Below are positions 18,827 to 27,974 of a stretch of 64,000 nucleotides of DNA, piece by piece (the stretch's first letter is position 1; every line of letters starts with the position of its first letter). A program made the translations under genes and the position numbers. The notes beneath the pieces were generated by a model. It made no database searches. It saw only the letters and a program-made list of their open reading frames with translations, and was not told the DNA's origin. This DNA comes from AWTP1-13 sp963832445 (lineage in GTDB: Bacteria; Pseudomonadota; Alphaproteobacteria; Rhizobiales; Hyphomicrobiaceae): NCBI GenBank assembly GCA_963832445.1, contig CAWHUM010000015.1, positions 186,001 to 250,000 of the forward strand, in the 5' to 3' direction.

Positions 18827-19741
18827 ATGGCCGATGATCCCTATGTGGTTCTGGGTGTGCCGCGCAACGCGAGCGAAGATGACGTTCGCCGTGCCTATCG
18901 CAAGCTTGCCAAGGAGCTGCATCCCGACCTGAACCCTAAAGACCCCAAGTCGGCGGAGGAGCGCTTCAAGAAGGTATCGGCCGCCTACGAGATCATCGGC
19001 GACCAGGAGAAGCGCAAGCAGTACGACCGCGGCGAGATCGATGCATCGGGCGAGGCCAGGCGCGGCTTCCATCGCACCTACGCCGACGGTGGGCCGTTCG
19101 CGGGCCGGCCCGGCGGCGCGCGCCCGGGGGAGGACTTCAGCTTCGGCGACATCTTTTCCGATCTCTTCGGCTCGATGCGCGGCCGCGGCGAGGCCGGTAG
19201 TCCTTTCGGGGTGCGCGGCCGGGACGTGCGCTACAGCCTCGATGTCGATTTCCTCGAGGCCGCCGCGGGCGCCAAGAAGCGGGTGACGCTGCCCGATGGC
19301 GGGGTTCTCGACATTTCCGTTCCCGAGGGTGTATCCGACGGACAGGTGCTGCGGCTCAAAGGCAAGGGCTCGCCGGGGCTGCGCGGGGCGGAGCCGGGCG
19401 ATGCGCTGATCGAGATCAGGGTGAGGCCGCACCCGCACTTCCGGCGGGTCGACGACGACATCGTTCTCGATGTGCCGATCACCGTCGACGAAGCGGTGCT
19501 CGGCGCCAAGATCGAGGTGCCGACCATCACGGGCCGCGTACAGCTCACGCTGCCGAAGGCCACCAGCTCGGGCCGCATCTTCCGCCTCAAGGGCAAGGGT
19601 GTGCGCAACAGCACCACGGGGCACACAGGCGATCAGCTGGTCAGCGTCCGCATCGTCTTGCCTGAGGCGATCGACGACAAGCTCGCCTACTTCCTGTCCG
19701 AGTGGCGGCAGACCCACCCCTACAACCCGGGCCGCCCCTGA
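18827..19741 (+). CDS. DnaJ/CbpA-type J-domain protein
   Basis: A 304-residue class B J-protein, a co-chaperone that stimulates DnaK. The J domain occupies residues 1-70 with the essential HPD at 32-34 (KELHPDLNP), followed by a Gly/Phe-rich linker (about 80-135: DFSFGDIFSDLFGSM) and two beta-rich client-binding domains (VTLPDGGVLDISVPEGV and VQLTLPKATSSGRIF). The four-repeat cysteine zinc region of true DnaJ is absent. Start at ATG 18827. It is alone downstream of ppx, with 85 bases between them. Confidence 0.93.
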   Translation: MADDPYVVLGVPRNASEDDVRRAYRKLAKELHPDLNPKDPKSAEERFKKVSAAYEIIGDQEKRKQYDRGEIDASGEARRGFHRTYADGGPFAGRPGGARPGEDFSFGDIFSDLFGSMRGRGEAGSPFGVRGRDVRYSLDVDFLEAAAGAKKRVTLPDGGVLDISVPEGVSDGQVLRLKGKGSPGLRGAEPGDALIEIRVRPHPHFRRVDDDIVLDVPITVDEAVLGAKIEVPTITGRVQLTLPKATSSGRIFRLKGKGVRNSTTGHTGDQLVSVRIVLPEAIDDKLAYFLSEWRQTHPYNPGRP

Positions 19742-19978
19742 GCCTTCCGCACATCACGCCGGCTTGAACGCGGCCACTTCAATCCTGGTCACGCCAGTGT
19801 GACGGCATCTTCCGCAGCGCATTCTCTGCACCCAGATCCTGTTGGTAAGCGGCTGAGCACAATGCACGGGTGTTGCGCGAGCAGCACAAGCGTTGTCCTA
19901 AGCAAGCGGGATTACCTGCGCTTAACGAGCGCCGGGTTACATCCCAGTCAACCTTTGGTGCGAACTCGGGCGACGGCT

Positions 19979-20158
19979 ATGCGCATGATTATAGTAGCGG
20001 GCTTGCTGATGATCGCGCTGCTCGCCGCGGTACTGAGCTCTGTGGGCGGCAACCCCGTGCTTTCGGTGTACGTGACCAACCCGGACAACGACGACGGCAA
20101 ACCGCCGCCGCGCGAGATATCGAGGCAAGCGCTGCCGGGCTCCTTTGGACGCAGCTAG
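19979..20158 (+). CDS. Small single-pass membrane protein, hypothetical
   Basis: A 59-residue reading frame starting at ATG 19979: one hydrophobic segment near the N-terminus (IIVAGLLMIALLAAVL) and a short Asn/Asp/Pro-rich tail ending in ALPGSFGRS. It could be a signal-anchor peptide. There is no clear ribosome-binding site and no recognisable family, so the call rests on the hydrophobic pattern and on its being free of overlap with other genes. The rest of the 19742-20371 gap shows nothing I can identify beyond a single TTCAGATCG-containing segment at about 20161-20190 resembling the arms of the REP-like repeats at 1.8 kb. Confidence 0.35.
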   Translation: MRMIIVAGLLMIALLAAVLSSVGGNPVLSVYVTNPDNDDGKPPPREISRQALPGSFGRS

Positions 20159-20371
20159 AGCGGGATCGCTTCAGATCGAAACGCGTCGGTCCAATGGCGA
20201 CATGACCGCTGTGGTCGCGATCGCCGGCCTTGTGGCCTACGGTTGGCTTTCTGGCGGAAGCGTCGCGACGATGGCGTCGATTGCCTGCTGAAGCGCTGTC
20301 AGCCGTGCCGGCTCGATGGGAGCGGCAAACCACTCGTCGAATACTTCGCGGGCACGGGCAGGGTTACTTCG

Positions 20372-21634
20372 TCACGGGGCAATCACCGCCGCTCCGCCAC
20401 CAAGAATCTTGGCTCCATTGATAATATCACGGGTAGTCGCCCCATCCACGGCCACACCGGAGACTGTTGACGTAATGGCGCGCAGATAGGTCAGGAATTT
20501 GATCACCTCGATAAAGTCGGCGTTGGCGACGTAGATGATATCCTTGTGCCGGACCGGGAAGCGTTGAGTTACGAAGAAGCCCGACGGATCCCTGTAATTG
20601 GCCCGGTAAACCGTTGGAATAAGCTTCTGCCCAGGCGGGAACCGCATTAGATTAACCTTCATAGCGATAAGGATGTCGCGATCCTCCAACCGATAGAGAA
20701 ACACTTGGCGAGCATCTGCTCGGAGATCCAGTAGCCCGCCCGCCTTTGCGATCGCCTCGTTGAGCGACAGCTTCTCTTGCTCGAAGGCAAACTGTTGAGT
20801 TGTTCCGGAGCCTGCGAGGCCGGCCACTCCCAGCGCGCCCACAGCAACAAACTTCTGCTGCTCGCGGTACACGTAGACCATATCGCCTGGATTGACGTAG
20901 ATGTTCTCGACCGGATTGTTCACCAGGTTCGGGAAGTAGATCGTCGCGCGCTTGCCGCCGCGCTGAAGCGTGACGAACAGCTCGTGGCCAGGGAACCTCA
21001 GACCAGCGGCCTTGGATATCATGTCCAGGACGCGGTCGCCATTGAACCTGACCTTGAACTTGTTCGCCCCGTTCAGCACGTCTCCGACGACTGCCACTTC
21101 CGTAGCATTCTGTTCGACAAGACTGACGATCACCTGCGGCTCGATAGCGCGGTTCTGCAGCTTGGCTTCGATGTCCTTCTGGATGGCGGTCAGCGACCGT
21201 CCGGCCGCCTGCACGTCGCCTGCGAAGGGGACGGTGATCAGCCCGGAGCGGTCTACGAGCTGGGAGGGAAATGTAACAAAATTGCCGGGGCGCACACCAG
21301 CCTCAGCCGGGATGAATAGGCCGCCCGCCGAAGATTCAAAAACAGTGACCTGAACGACATCGCCCACTCCGACGCGAATTGCGGGCGGCGGACCGGGGCG
21401 GGTGCCGAATGTCTTGAAGAACGAGCCAGGGCCAATGTTGACCGCGTGCTCCAGGACATTTGCGTTGATGTCGACCAGCGCATAGTCGAGCACGACGCTG
21501 TGCCTGTCGGCCGTGAGCGAAGCCGTGGCACCGAGCTCGATGGAGCGCTGGTTTGGGCCGTCCACAGGCAGCTGGGTGCACCCTGCCGCTGCAGCACTCA
21601 CCAAGAGCGCCAGTATTCTACACCCAAGCTTCAT
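20372..21634 (-). CDS. Polysaccharide export outer-membrane lipoprotein (Wza/BexD/KpsD family)
   Basis: An intact 420-residue outer-membrane exporter for capsule or exopolysaccharide. From the ATG at 21634 there is a lipoprotein signal peptide with the lipobox AAAAGC (Cys19), then the Poly_export domain (VGVGDVVQVTVFESSAGG...VPFAGDVQAAGRSL) and two SLBB-type repeats (EVAVVGDVLNGANKFKV and FVAVGALGVAGLAGSG). Wza-type proteins form the octameric channel that passes polysaccharide across the outer membrane. Upstream on the same strand are the broken remains of an O-antigen polymerase, so this is the surviving part of an exopolysaccharide locus. Confidence 0.92.
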   Translation of the reverse strand: MKLGCRILALLVSAAAAGCTQLPVDGPNQRSIELGATASLTADRHSVVLDYALVDINANVLEHAVNIGPGSFFKTFGTRPGPPPAIRVGVGDVVQVTVFESSAGGLFIPAEAGVRPGNFVTFPSQLVDRSGLITVPFAGDVQAAGRSLTAIQKDIEAKLQNRAIEPQVIVSLVEQNATEVAVVGDVLNGANKFKVRFNGDRVLDMISKAAGLRFPGHELFVTLQRGGKRATIYFPNLVNNPVENIYVNPGDMVYVYREQQKFVAVGALGVAGLAGSGTTQQFAFEQEKLSLNEAIAKAGGLLDLRADARQVFLYRLEDRDILIAMKVNLMRFPPGQKLIPTVYRANYRDPSGFFVTQRFPVRHKDIIYVANADFIEVIKFLTYLRAITSTVSGVAVDGATTRDIINGAKILGGGAAVIAP

Positions 21635-21920
21635 AAGATTCTCACCCGCGTCCCTCAAGGGCGACGTCGCGCCAAGCCCCCCAAGCCCCAGGACTGAGAA
21701 ACCAGAGCCCGTGCTCTCTAACCCTTCCACAGCCTTTCCAGAACTTATCGACTCGTTGCAGCATCGCAGTTTGACTAGCCCCACTGCCAGCCTAATCCAC
21801 CGCCAAAGGATGGTTAGGGGAGCGGTGTAGCGGCCACGCAACATCTTGAAGTTGTCATAGTGGCGCTCTCGCGCCGCCTGACGCTAGCTCTACGGTTTTG
21901 CCGCTAAAGCGGCAGGGCTG

Positions 21921-22614
21921 CTACGAGTTTCCCCTTCTACGCCGCCCCACTGATATGGCCGCCAGCGCCCAAAACAGTGCAGGCAAGAACAGCCGAGCGG
22001 GAATCTGCACGGAAAAATCAACCAGCGAGTGTAGCGTCAGAGTTACAACAATGCAGAGGCAGGCCAACGGCACGAAGCGCAAGCGGCGCTGTTCGCGCAT
22101 GCCCCGGACAAAAGTGCAGCCGATAGTGCGGGAAGACGTCCTGGAACGTTCCAAGACCCGTTCGACGCGTCCACCAGACCCTCTAGGCCAATCGGCGCAG
22201 GAAGCGCCCCCTGCAGAAGCTCAGTAGGAGGACTCCTCCAGACAGCACAAGTGCGGTCAGGCCGAGAGCTGCAAGCGGCGAAGTCTTCCGGCGCAAGGCA
22301 AGGTATGCAAACGCTCCGATCAAACAGGCGGCCCCAGCCAGTGAGGACAAGATGCCAGCACGGGATTGGCTGAGCATGAGCGCGATGAAGAACACGAGGC
22401 CGCCACAAGATATACGCCGCGAGCGAAGCCCAGCGCAGGCGGTTGCTGCCGCTCGGGTCTCGGCGAGCATAGAGCAGGCACACCTTTTACCCTGTGCAAA
22501 TGCTCGCGCTTGCCAGCCGCTGCATGTGCGGTACTTCCGCCACTGGGTCCAAACAGGCACCTTACTGACCAGCCAGGAAACATCGTTTACGGCTACGCAA
22601 GGGGCCAAGTCCAA
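21921..22614 (-). pseudogene. Decayed O-antigen ligase/polymerase (Wzy_C type)
   Basis: Recognisable pieces of one membrane protein appear in three frames on this strand: LALMLSQSRAG-type ligase motif (ALMLSQSRAGILSS) with following hydrophobic helices at about 22210-22390, then, after several breaks, the terminal part LHSLVDFSVQIPARLFLPAL at 21921-22060, a hallmark of the O-antigen polymerase C-terminus. The upstream half is missing. The breaks are much denser than elsewhere in the window, so this looks like real decay and not sequencing error. It belonged with the export lipoprotein next door. Confidence 0.65.
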
Positions 22615-22629
22615 GACCGGCGGCGATCA

Positions 22630-23403
22630 ATGATCAATCGGCATCAACCACATGAAAAATCACGCAGGCCCGGAGCCTACCCGCCGGCACCCCACGGACG
22701 GACGATCTACGTCATTGCGGACATTCACGGCCGCCTCGACCTGCTGAAGAACGTCCACCGCAGCATCGATGCCGACAAGCGCAATGCGGCGGGCACTACG
22801 CAAACGGTGGAAATATATCTCGGCGACTATATAGATCGCGGCCCACAATCGGCGGAAGTGTTGTCCGCTCTAGTTAGCAGGGCCAAGAGCACGTACGCCG
22901 TTTTTCTTCGGGGAAACCACGAGCAACTGTTGTTGGACTTCCTGGAAGGGGAGGACCTGCTCAATCAGTGGAAGGTGATAGGCGGCGTGCCGACGCTCCT
23001 TTCGTATGGCCTTCCGGCCAAGCTCCTTGCCGGCGACGCTCCAGAGGAGCGCGTGCGCGGGGCCTTGGCGCAGCGCTTTCCGCCGGAGCATTTCGCCTTT
23101 GTCGCCGACACCGGGTCCTACTGTGCGGTGGAATACTACCTAATGGTCCACGCCGGCATCAGGCCTGGCGTCAGGCTCGAAGACCAACAGGAAACCGACC
23201 TATTTGGCATCCGCAACGACTTCCTGGACTATGAGGGCGACCTCGGGTCCGTCGTTGTGCACGGCCATACGCCAGTCATGGAACCCGATTTTCGGCCCAA
23301 CCGCATCAACATCGATACTGGTGCCTTTGCCACCAACCGGCTGACCTGTCTCAGGATCGGCGAAGATGGTCCCACCGTGCTCAACCCGGTGGACCCTCCG
23401 TGA
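22630..23403 (+). CDS. Metallophosphoesterase (PPP-type serine/threonine phosphatase-like)
   Basis: A 257-residue calcineurin-like phosphoesterase. All metal-binding motifs of the bacterial PPP family are present: YVIADIHGRLDLL, LGDYIDRGPQS, FLRGNHEQLLL, VHAGIRPG and VVHGHTP. The start at ATG 22630 gives a family-like N-terminus after a short basic leader. Members with this layout (PrpA/ApaH-like) dephosphorylate proteins or dinucleotide polyphosphates, and they often sit in exopolysaccharide loci, as here between polymerase and glycosyltransferase remnants. It is read opposite to both, and is intact. Confidence 0.92.
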   Translation: MINRHQPHEKSRRPGAYPPAPHGRTIYVIADIHGRLDLLKNVHRSIDADKRNAAGTTQTVEIYLGDYIDRGPQSAEVLSALVSRAKSTYAVFLRGNHEQLLLDFLEGEDLLNQWKVIGGVPTLLSYGLPAKLLAGDAPEERVRGALAQRFPPEHFAFVADTGSYCAVEYYLMVHAGIRPGVRLEDQQETDLFGIRNDFLDYEGDLGSVVVHGHTPVMEPDFRPNRINIDTGAFATNRLTCLRIGEDGPTVLNPVDPP

Positions 23404-23434
23404 GCGGGCAGCAGGGTCGGCTGGCCGGCCTTCT

Positions 23435-23990
23435 TCAGCCTCTTGTCGTTGTGTACGCCCGATAGCGGTATCCGATCGCGCTGGCGATCAGGCCTGCCCC
23501 GCGGCAAAGCGTGTAAGTGCTCCACATCAGCGACCCCGGCTCGCGCCAGGGCAGCGTCAGCAAGGCGCCGAGGAGGCGCAATCCGCCGCGGCCGACGCGG
23601 ACGAGGCCCCTCGCCACACTTATGAGCCTCCCCTTGGCACTGGCAGGATCGGCGCTACCCAGATGCGCCTCGACCTCTCCCGTGCGGAGCCACCGTAGCC
23701 AAGCGATCTTGAGGCCCTGCCGTGCAGCTGCTTGAGGAAGATCGTGTCCTCCCCGCCGGTATCATTGTAGCGCGGGTTGAAGCTGAGGCCGGTCGACCTG
23801 AGAACCGTAGCGTCGAAAATGGAATTGCCGGTAAGCATGGAATTTTACAGTCGTGCCGGTCGTGCTCTCGGGCTGACGCTGCGATCGGCAGGACAGACAG
23901 CGGAGCGTTGCCATTTGGGCACAGTCTCCCAATCGACGAACCAATCGCCCATCGAAGCGTTTGCAGCCTAAGGAAACTAGGGTCAACACT
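23435..23990 (-). pseudogene. Decayed family 2 glycosyltransferase
   Basis: Pieces of one glycosyltransferase are spread over three frames. About 23770-23880 gives TTGTTVKFHA; 23690-23838 gives TGNSIFDATVLRSTGLSFNP followed by RYNDTGGEDTIFLKQLHG, the acceptor-site region of GT2 enzymes of succinoglycan type; and 23435-23617 gives the C-terminal basic/hydrophobic tail (SLMWSTYTLCRGAGLIASAI) with its stop at 23435. The N-terminal nucleotide-sugar domain is absent. Together with the polymerase fragment it marks a degraded exopolysaccharide cluster. Confidence 0.6.
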
Positions 23991-24022
23991 GATATCGGAA
24001 CGTGGCAACCGGTGCTACCGCG

Positions 24023-24286
24023 ATGCAGATGGTGCGTGCGTGGATATTTGGGCTGCTTGCCATTGGCCTCTACGGTCTGTGGGCGCAGGAGGCTGCTGCC
24101 CAGCCATTCGGCCTCAACCCCGGCAGGGACTGCCAGACCATTCGCACGTGCAACTATGCCCGCGGGGGCATCTATCGCGGCTGCCTGTCGTCCTACAGCT
24201 GCCGCGTATGCCGCTTCATGGCCTCGCCGTGCCGTCTGGATGCTGGCCGCCGGGTCTGCCAGGAGCTGCGCTGCACCTGGGGCTGA
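24023..24286 (+). CDS. Small secreted Cys-rich protein, hypothetical
   Basis: An 87-residue protein with a clear signal peptide (MVRAWIFGLLAIGLYGLW, cut near AAAQP) and a mature part holding eight cysteines in the pattern C..IRTCNYARGG..RGCLSSYSCRVC...SPC, ending CQELRCTWG. The even cysteine number in an exported protein suggests disulfide bonds. I recall similar short proteins in Bradyrhizobium relatives but know no function. The ATG at 24023 is preferred over the GTG at 24002 because it starts the hydrophobic leader directly. The next gene is the patatin-like lipase 120 bases on. Confidence 0.7.
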   Translation: MQMVRAWIFGLLAIGLYGLWAQEAAAQPFGLNPGRDCQTIRTCNYARGGIYRGCLSSYSCRVCRFMASPCRLDAGRRVCQELRCTWG

Positions 24287-24408
24287 AGCCTCTGGCGCAT
24301 TCGTACCGCCGCTCGGATGGTCGGTGCCCTAAGCACGGATGACTCGGTCACAAATTCCCAGCATTTGGGGTCGATAAGCTTCATCTTTGCCTTGCTGAGG
24401 AGGCAGTG

Positions 24409-26274
24409 ATGAGCAATTCGGCTCCGCACGTTCCTGGCTTCCACATTGGTCTCGCCATGGCTGGCGCTGTGTCCGCCGGCGCGTACACCGCGGGGGTACT
24501 CGATTTTCTGATCGAGGCGCTGGACGAATGGCAGAAGGCGAAGGATAGGGGTGAGGACGTACCCCAGCACGAGGTGTTCATCTCGACCATCTCGGGCACG
24601 TCGGCCGGCGGCATTACGGCGGCGCTCGGGCTTGCCTCTATCGCCGGGGGCGTACGATCAATCGAAGAGCCCTCGGTCAACCCGCAGCAGCCCTTGCGGA
24701 TCAAGCGCGTGCTGCCTGAGCTTTACGACGTCTGGGTGAAGAAGACCAAGCTGTTCGCCAGCCGGGGAGAGAGCACGCAAGCGAATGGGCACCAGTCGCT
24801 GCTGGACATCGGCGACCTCAAGCCGCGCGTATTGCCACCCTCCTTGCTCAACAGCGAGATGCTAACACGTACGGCCCGCGCAACGCTGAGCGCCATCCAG
24901 CCGCAAGGCGGACCCTACCCATACTTCACCGACACCGTTCACCTGTTCTTGACGCACACCAATCTCGACGGCATCCCCTACCCCATCGAGTTCGAGGGAG
25001 ACGTCTATTGGATGAACCTGCACGAGGACAGGGGCCACTTTGCCGTCAAGGGTCTCGGGCGGAGACCGTTTCCCGAGGAGTGCAAATGGCTTGCCCAGTG
25101 GCAGGACCAGGGCGACGAGATCAACCTCGCGCATTTGGGCAACCTCCACGGCGCGAAGGTCGATCAGCCTTTGCCGGACCCATCGTTCGAAGCGCTCGTG
25201 CAGTGCGCCCTCACGACCAGCGCCTTCCCGCTTGGGCTAAAGGCGCGCGAGATCTCCGCAGAATCGGCCCGGCTGCAGAGCAGGGCCCTTCCTTTCGACG
25301 CAGGCAAGTTTCCGGAAGCGCTGCAGCAAGCTCGGGCCGGCAGGCCAGTTGCAGGAAGATCTCATTTCGTCTGTGTTGATGGCGGCGCACTCAACAATGA
25401 GCCGTTCGAGTTGGTGCGTTGGAGCATTCGCGATGTGGGCGAGAAGCAAAATGCTCGCGACCCCAAGAGAGCTAACCGCGCGGTCATTTTGATAGCGCCG
25501 TTCCCCCCGCATGCGGTGTCGGATCTCGAGACACTTGCCAAGGCGCGTGCGGAAAGCGACCTTGGGATTCCATCGGTGCTATCGGCTTTAGTGCCGGCGC
25601 TGATCAATCAAGCAAGGTTCAAAACGTCCGATCTGATCGCTGCCAGTGATCCGGATGTCTACAGCCGCTTCCTTGTGGCGCCAAAGCGCCAGAAGCCTCC
25701 GCCGACCTCCGAGGATAAGAAGCATGTGCCGCCCGATCTCGCGTGCGCCCTGCTCTATGCCTTCGGCGGCTTCCTCGAGGAGCAGTTCCGCGAGCACGAT
25801 TTTCAGCTGGGTCGGCGCAATTGTCAGAGGTTCCTGCGGGAGCACTTCAAGCTCGACCCCGAGAACCCCATCTTTGCGACCCAAAGCACGCGCAGCATTG
25901 GACGCATGGGCTCCGCGATCATTCCTCTTGTCGGGACCGCCAGCGCCGAGGTCGCGGCACCTATTTGGCCAAAGTTCTCCGAGGAGAAGCTGGACGAGCT
26001 GCGGGCGGCCATAGAGCGCAGGCTCAAGCCGGTGTTCTCCAACACCATTGTCGCCTTTCCCATGCTGCGGAGCACGCCTGTCTTGCGGTTCTTTGCCCGG
26101 CTTTCGTGGTGGTGGCAGCGGCGCACGATCGTCGACAAGATCATGGACGTGATCACGCAGGCGCTCAAAGACAACGATCAGTTCCAACCATGCGCAAAAC
26201 GGAGTTTCTGGACGAGGTTCTCGCGCCGGCAGTCGCCGTCGTCCGCTCCCCAGCCGGTGCAAGGCAAGGCTTGA
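24409..26274 (+). CDS. Patatin-like phospholipase
   Basis: A 621-residue patatin-domain lipid acyl hydrolase. It has the oxyanion start GLAMAGAVSAGAYTAGVLD, the nucleophile elbow ISGTSAGG with Ser65, and the catalytic Asp in FVCVDGGALNNEP (Asp about 324), so the Ser-Asp dyad is complete. The long C-terminal part (about 430-620) is helical and rich in charged residues, as in the large bacterial patatins of about 600 residues. No signal peptide is seen, so it is cytoplasmic or membrane-associated. Start at ATG 24409 after a GAGGAGG ribosome site. Substrates of such enzymes are phospholipids; nothing here narrows it. Confidence 0.9.
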   Translation: MSNSAPHVPGFHIGLAMAGAVSAGAYTAGVLDFLIEALDEWQKAKDRGEDVPQHEVFISTISGTSAGGITAALGLASIAGGVRSIEEPSVNPQQPLRIKRVLPELYDVWVKKTKLFASRGESTQANGHQSLLDIGDLKPRVLPPSLLNSEMLTRTARATLSAIQPQGGPYPYFTDTVHLFLTHTNLDGIPYPIEFEGDVYWMNLHEDRGHFAVKGLGRRPFPEECKWLAQWQDQGDEINLAHLGNLHGAKVDQPLPDPSFEALVQCALTTSAFPLGLKAREISAESARLQSRALPFDAGKFPEALQQARAGRPVAGRSHFVCVDGGALNNEPFELVRWSIRDVGEKQNARDPKRANRAVILIAPFPPHAVSDLETLAKARAESDLGIPSVLSALVPALINQARFKTSDLIAASDPDVYSRFLVAPKRQKPPPTSEDKKHVPPDLACALLYAFGGFLEEQFREHDFQLGRRNCQRFLREHFKLDPENPIFATQSTRSIGRMGSAIIPLVGTASAEVAAPIWPKFSEEKLDELRAAIERRLKPVFSNTIVAFPMLRSTPVLRFFARLSWWWQRRTIVDKIMDVITQALKDNDQFQPCAKRSFWTRFSRRQSPSSAPQPVQGKA

Positions 26275-26375
26275 TCGGCCGCAGCCGACTGCGGTGCGAG
26301 CTTGCGCGCGCAAGGATGGCGAATTATTGCTCGCTGCCCTCAATCTGGGTAACGCAAGGGTGAGAAGGAGCGCGC

Positions 26376-26765
26376 ATGCGGTTTGGCTATGCCATCACCT
26401 ACGTTCCCGACGTCGAGGCGACAATAGCCTTCTGGGAGCAGGCCTTCGGCCTCAAGCGCCGGATGGTGGTCGAAGGCGGCGAGTACGGCGAGTTGGAAAC
26501 GGGGGCTACTCGCCTGGCCTTCGCAGCGGAGTCCATGGCAGGCCGCCATGGTTTCACGATCCGGCCCAATCGGCCGCGCGATGAGCCGGCCGGCTTCGAG
26601 GTGGCCCTCGTGACCGAGGATGTGCAGGCGGCCTTCGACAAGGCCGTTGCCGCAGGCGCGGTGCCGACGAGCAAGCCTGCTCAGAAGCCTTGGGGCCAGA
26701 TCGTCGCCTACGTGCGCGATCCCAATGGCGTGCTCGTCGAGATCTGCTCACCCCTCCCCGATTAG
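26376..26765 (+). CDS. VOC family protein (glyoxalase/bleomycin resistance fold)
   Basis: A 129-residue two-module VOC protein: FGYAITYVPDVEATIAFWEQ opens the first beta-alpha-beta-beta-beta unit and GFEVALVTEDVQAAFDKAV the second, ending in YVRDPNGVLVEICSP with the metal-ligand-type Glu. The family covers glyoxalases, dioxygenases and antibiotic-binding proteins, so the reaction is open. It ends 48 bases before the stop of the convergent LLM oxidoreductase gene. Confidence 0.88.
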   Translation: MRFGYAITYVPDVEATIAFWEQAFGLKRRMVVEGGEYGELETGATRLAFAAESMAGRHGFTIRPNRPRDEPAGFEVALVTEDVQAAFDKAVAAGAVPTSKPAQKPWGQIVAYVRDPNGVLVEICSPLPD

Positions 26766-26812
26766 GAGCATTGGCAACGGGAGGGAACCGAGCTCATGGC
26801 GCAAAAGCCGGT

Positions 26813-27836
26813 TCAGCCGTGCGCCAGCCCCATCGCCTCTGCGATGAGCCGATAGCTGTTGCGCCGCACCGCCTCGTCGTAGGCCCAGGTCACGACCGCC
26901 ATCTCCTGCACGTCGAGCCGCGTGGCCAGCTCGCGTGATGCGCTCGGCCACCTGCACGCCTGTGCCGACGAACGTGACCTTACGCATCTCGGCAATGCGC
27001 GCCGCCTCGGCCTCGCTGTAGGCATGCGCGGCTGCCACCGCCGGCGGCTCCAGCGGCGCGAAGATGCCCCGGTCGCGCAAGAGGCGAACCTGCGCGCGCG
27101 ATGAGAAATGAAACTGCGCCTCCTCCTCGGTCTCGGCCGCCAGCGCCCATACGCAGAGCGCGGTGTGCGGCTCGGGGTGACGCGGGCTCGGCTTGTAGAG
27201 TTCGCGGTAGAGGCGCAGCGCCTCGGGTCCGCCCTTGCCGTCGGTGAAGAACCAGGCGAACGCATAGGGCAGCCCGAAATGCGCAGCGACCTGCGCGCCG
27301 TAGTCGGAGCTGCCCAGCATCCACACCTCGGGCGACGTTTCCGACAGGGGATAGGCCTTCACGGACCTGAATGGATGGCCCTCCGGCAGCGGCGAGCCCG
27401 ACACCCAGGCCATCAGGTCGCGCACGTCATTGGGGAACACGGCGGGGCGCTCGTTGGCCAGCGGGTTCAGCGCGAACGCGGTGCGCCCGTCCGAGCCCGG
27501 CGCGCGCCCGAGCCCTAAGTCGATGCGCCCCGGCGCGATGGCTTCCAGCACCAGGAACTGCTCCGCCACCTTGAGCGGCGAATAGTGCGGCAGCATCACG
27601 CCCGCGCTGCCGACGCGGATACGCTTCGTGACGCTGGCTATTGCCCCGATCAGGATCTCCGGCGCCGTGCCGGCGATGGTGCCGTGGTTGTGGTGCTCCG
27701 ACACCCAGAAGCGGTGGTAGCCGAGCCCCTCGCAATACTGCGCGAGCGCGATGGTGTCGCGGATCGACTGGCCGTGCGGGCGGTCCACCACGGCCACCGA
27801 CTGATCGAGAACGGAAAGGCGCAGCGTCGTATCTCC
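26813..27836 (-). CDS. LLM class flavin-dependent oxidoreductase (one frameshift)
   Basis: A bacterial-luciferase-like monooxygenase of about 340 residues. Family blocks are GLGYHRFWVSEHHN, VGSAGVMLPHYSPLKVAEQF, APGRIDLGLGRAPGSD and the C-terminal DVQEMAVVTWAYDEAVR. One extra base at about 26935 shifts the last 40 residues into another frame that ends at 26813. The N-terminal block TLRLSVLDQS is encoded up to about 27836 but has no standard start codon: the expected ATG position reads ACG behind a GAGGAGA ribosome site, and the first usable start is a GTG at 27797. I think one base of the start is miscalled. Substrate unknown. Confidence 0.85.
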
Positions 27837-27974
27837 TCAGGTCATGCCTTGCGGCCGCAGCATAGCAGCGTCGGCGGCAGTGCCTGGCGCGGCATGACGA
27901 CAAAGATGGTGTTCGCAAGGGCGCTCGACTATGGTTTGCCGCGCCACGGCAGTAATGCAAAGCAGGGATGAAAC

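Noticed and set aside
20158..20195. Possible third copy of the REP-like repeat
   Set aside because: Only TTCAGATCGAAA resembles the arms, no partner arm is found, and the outer CTAGTGT end is missing.
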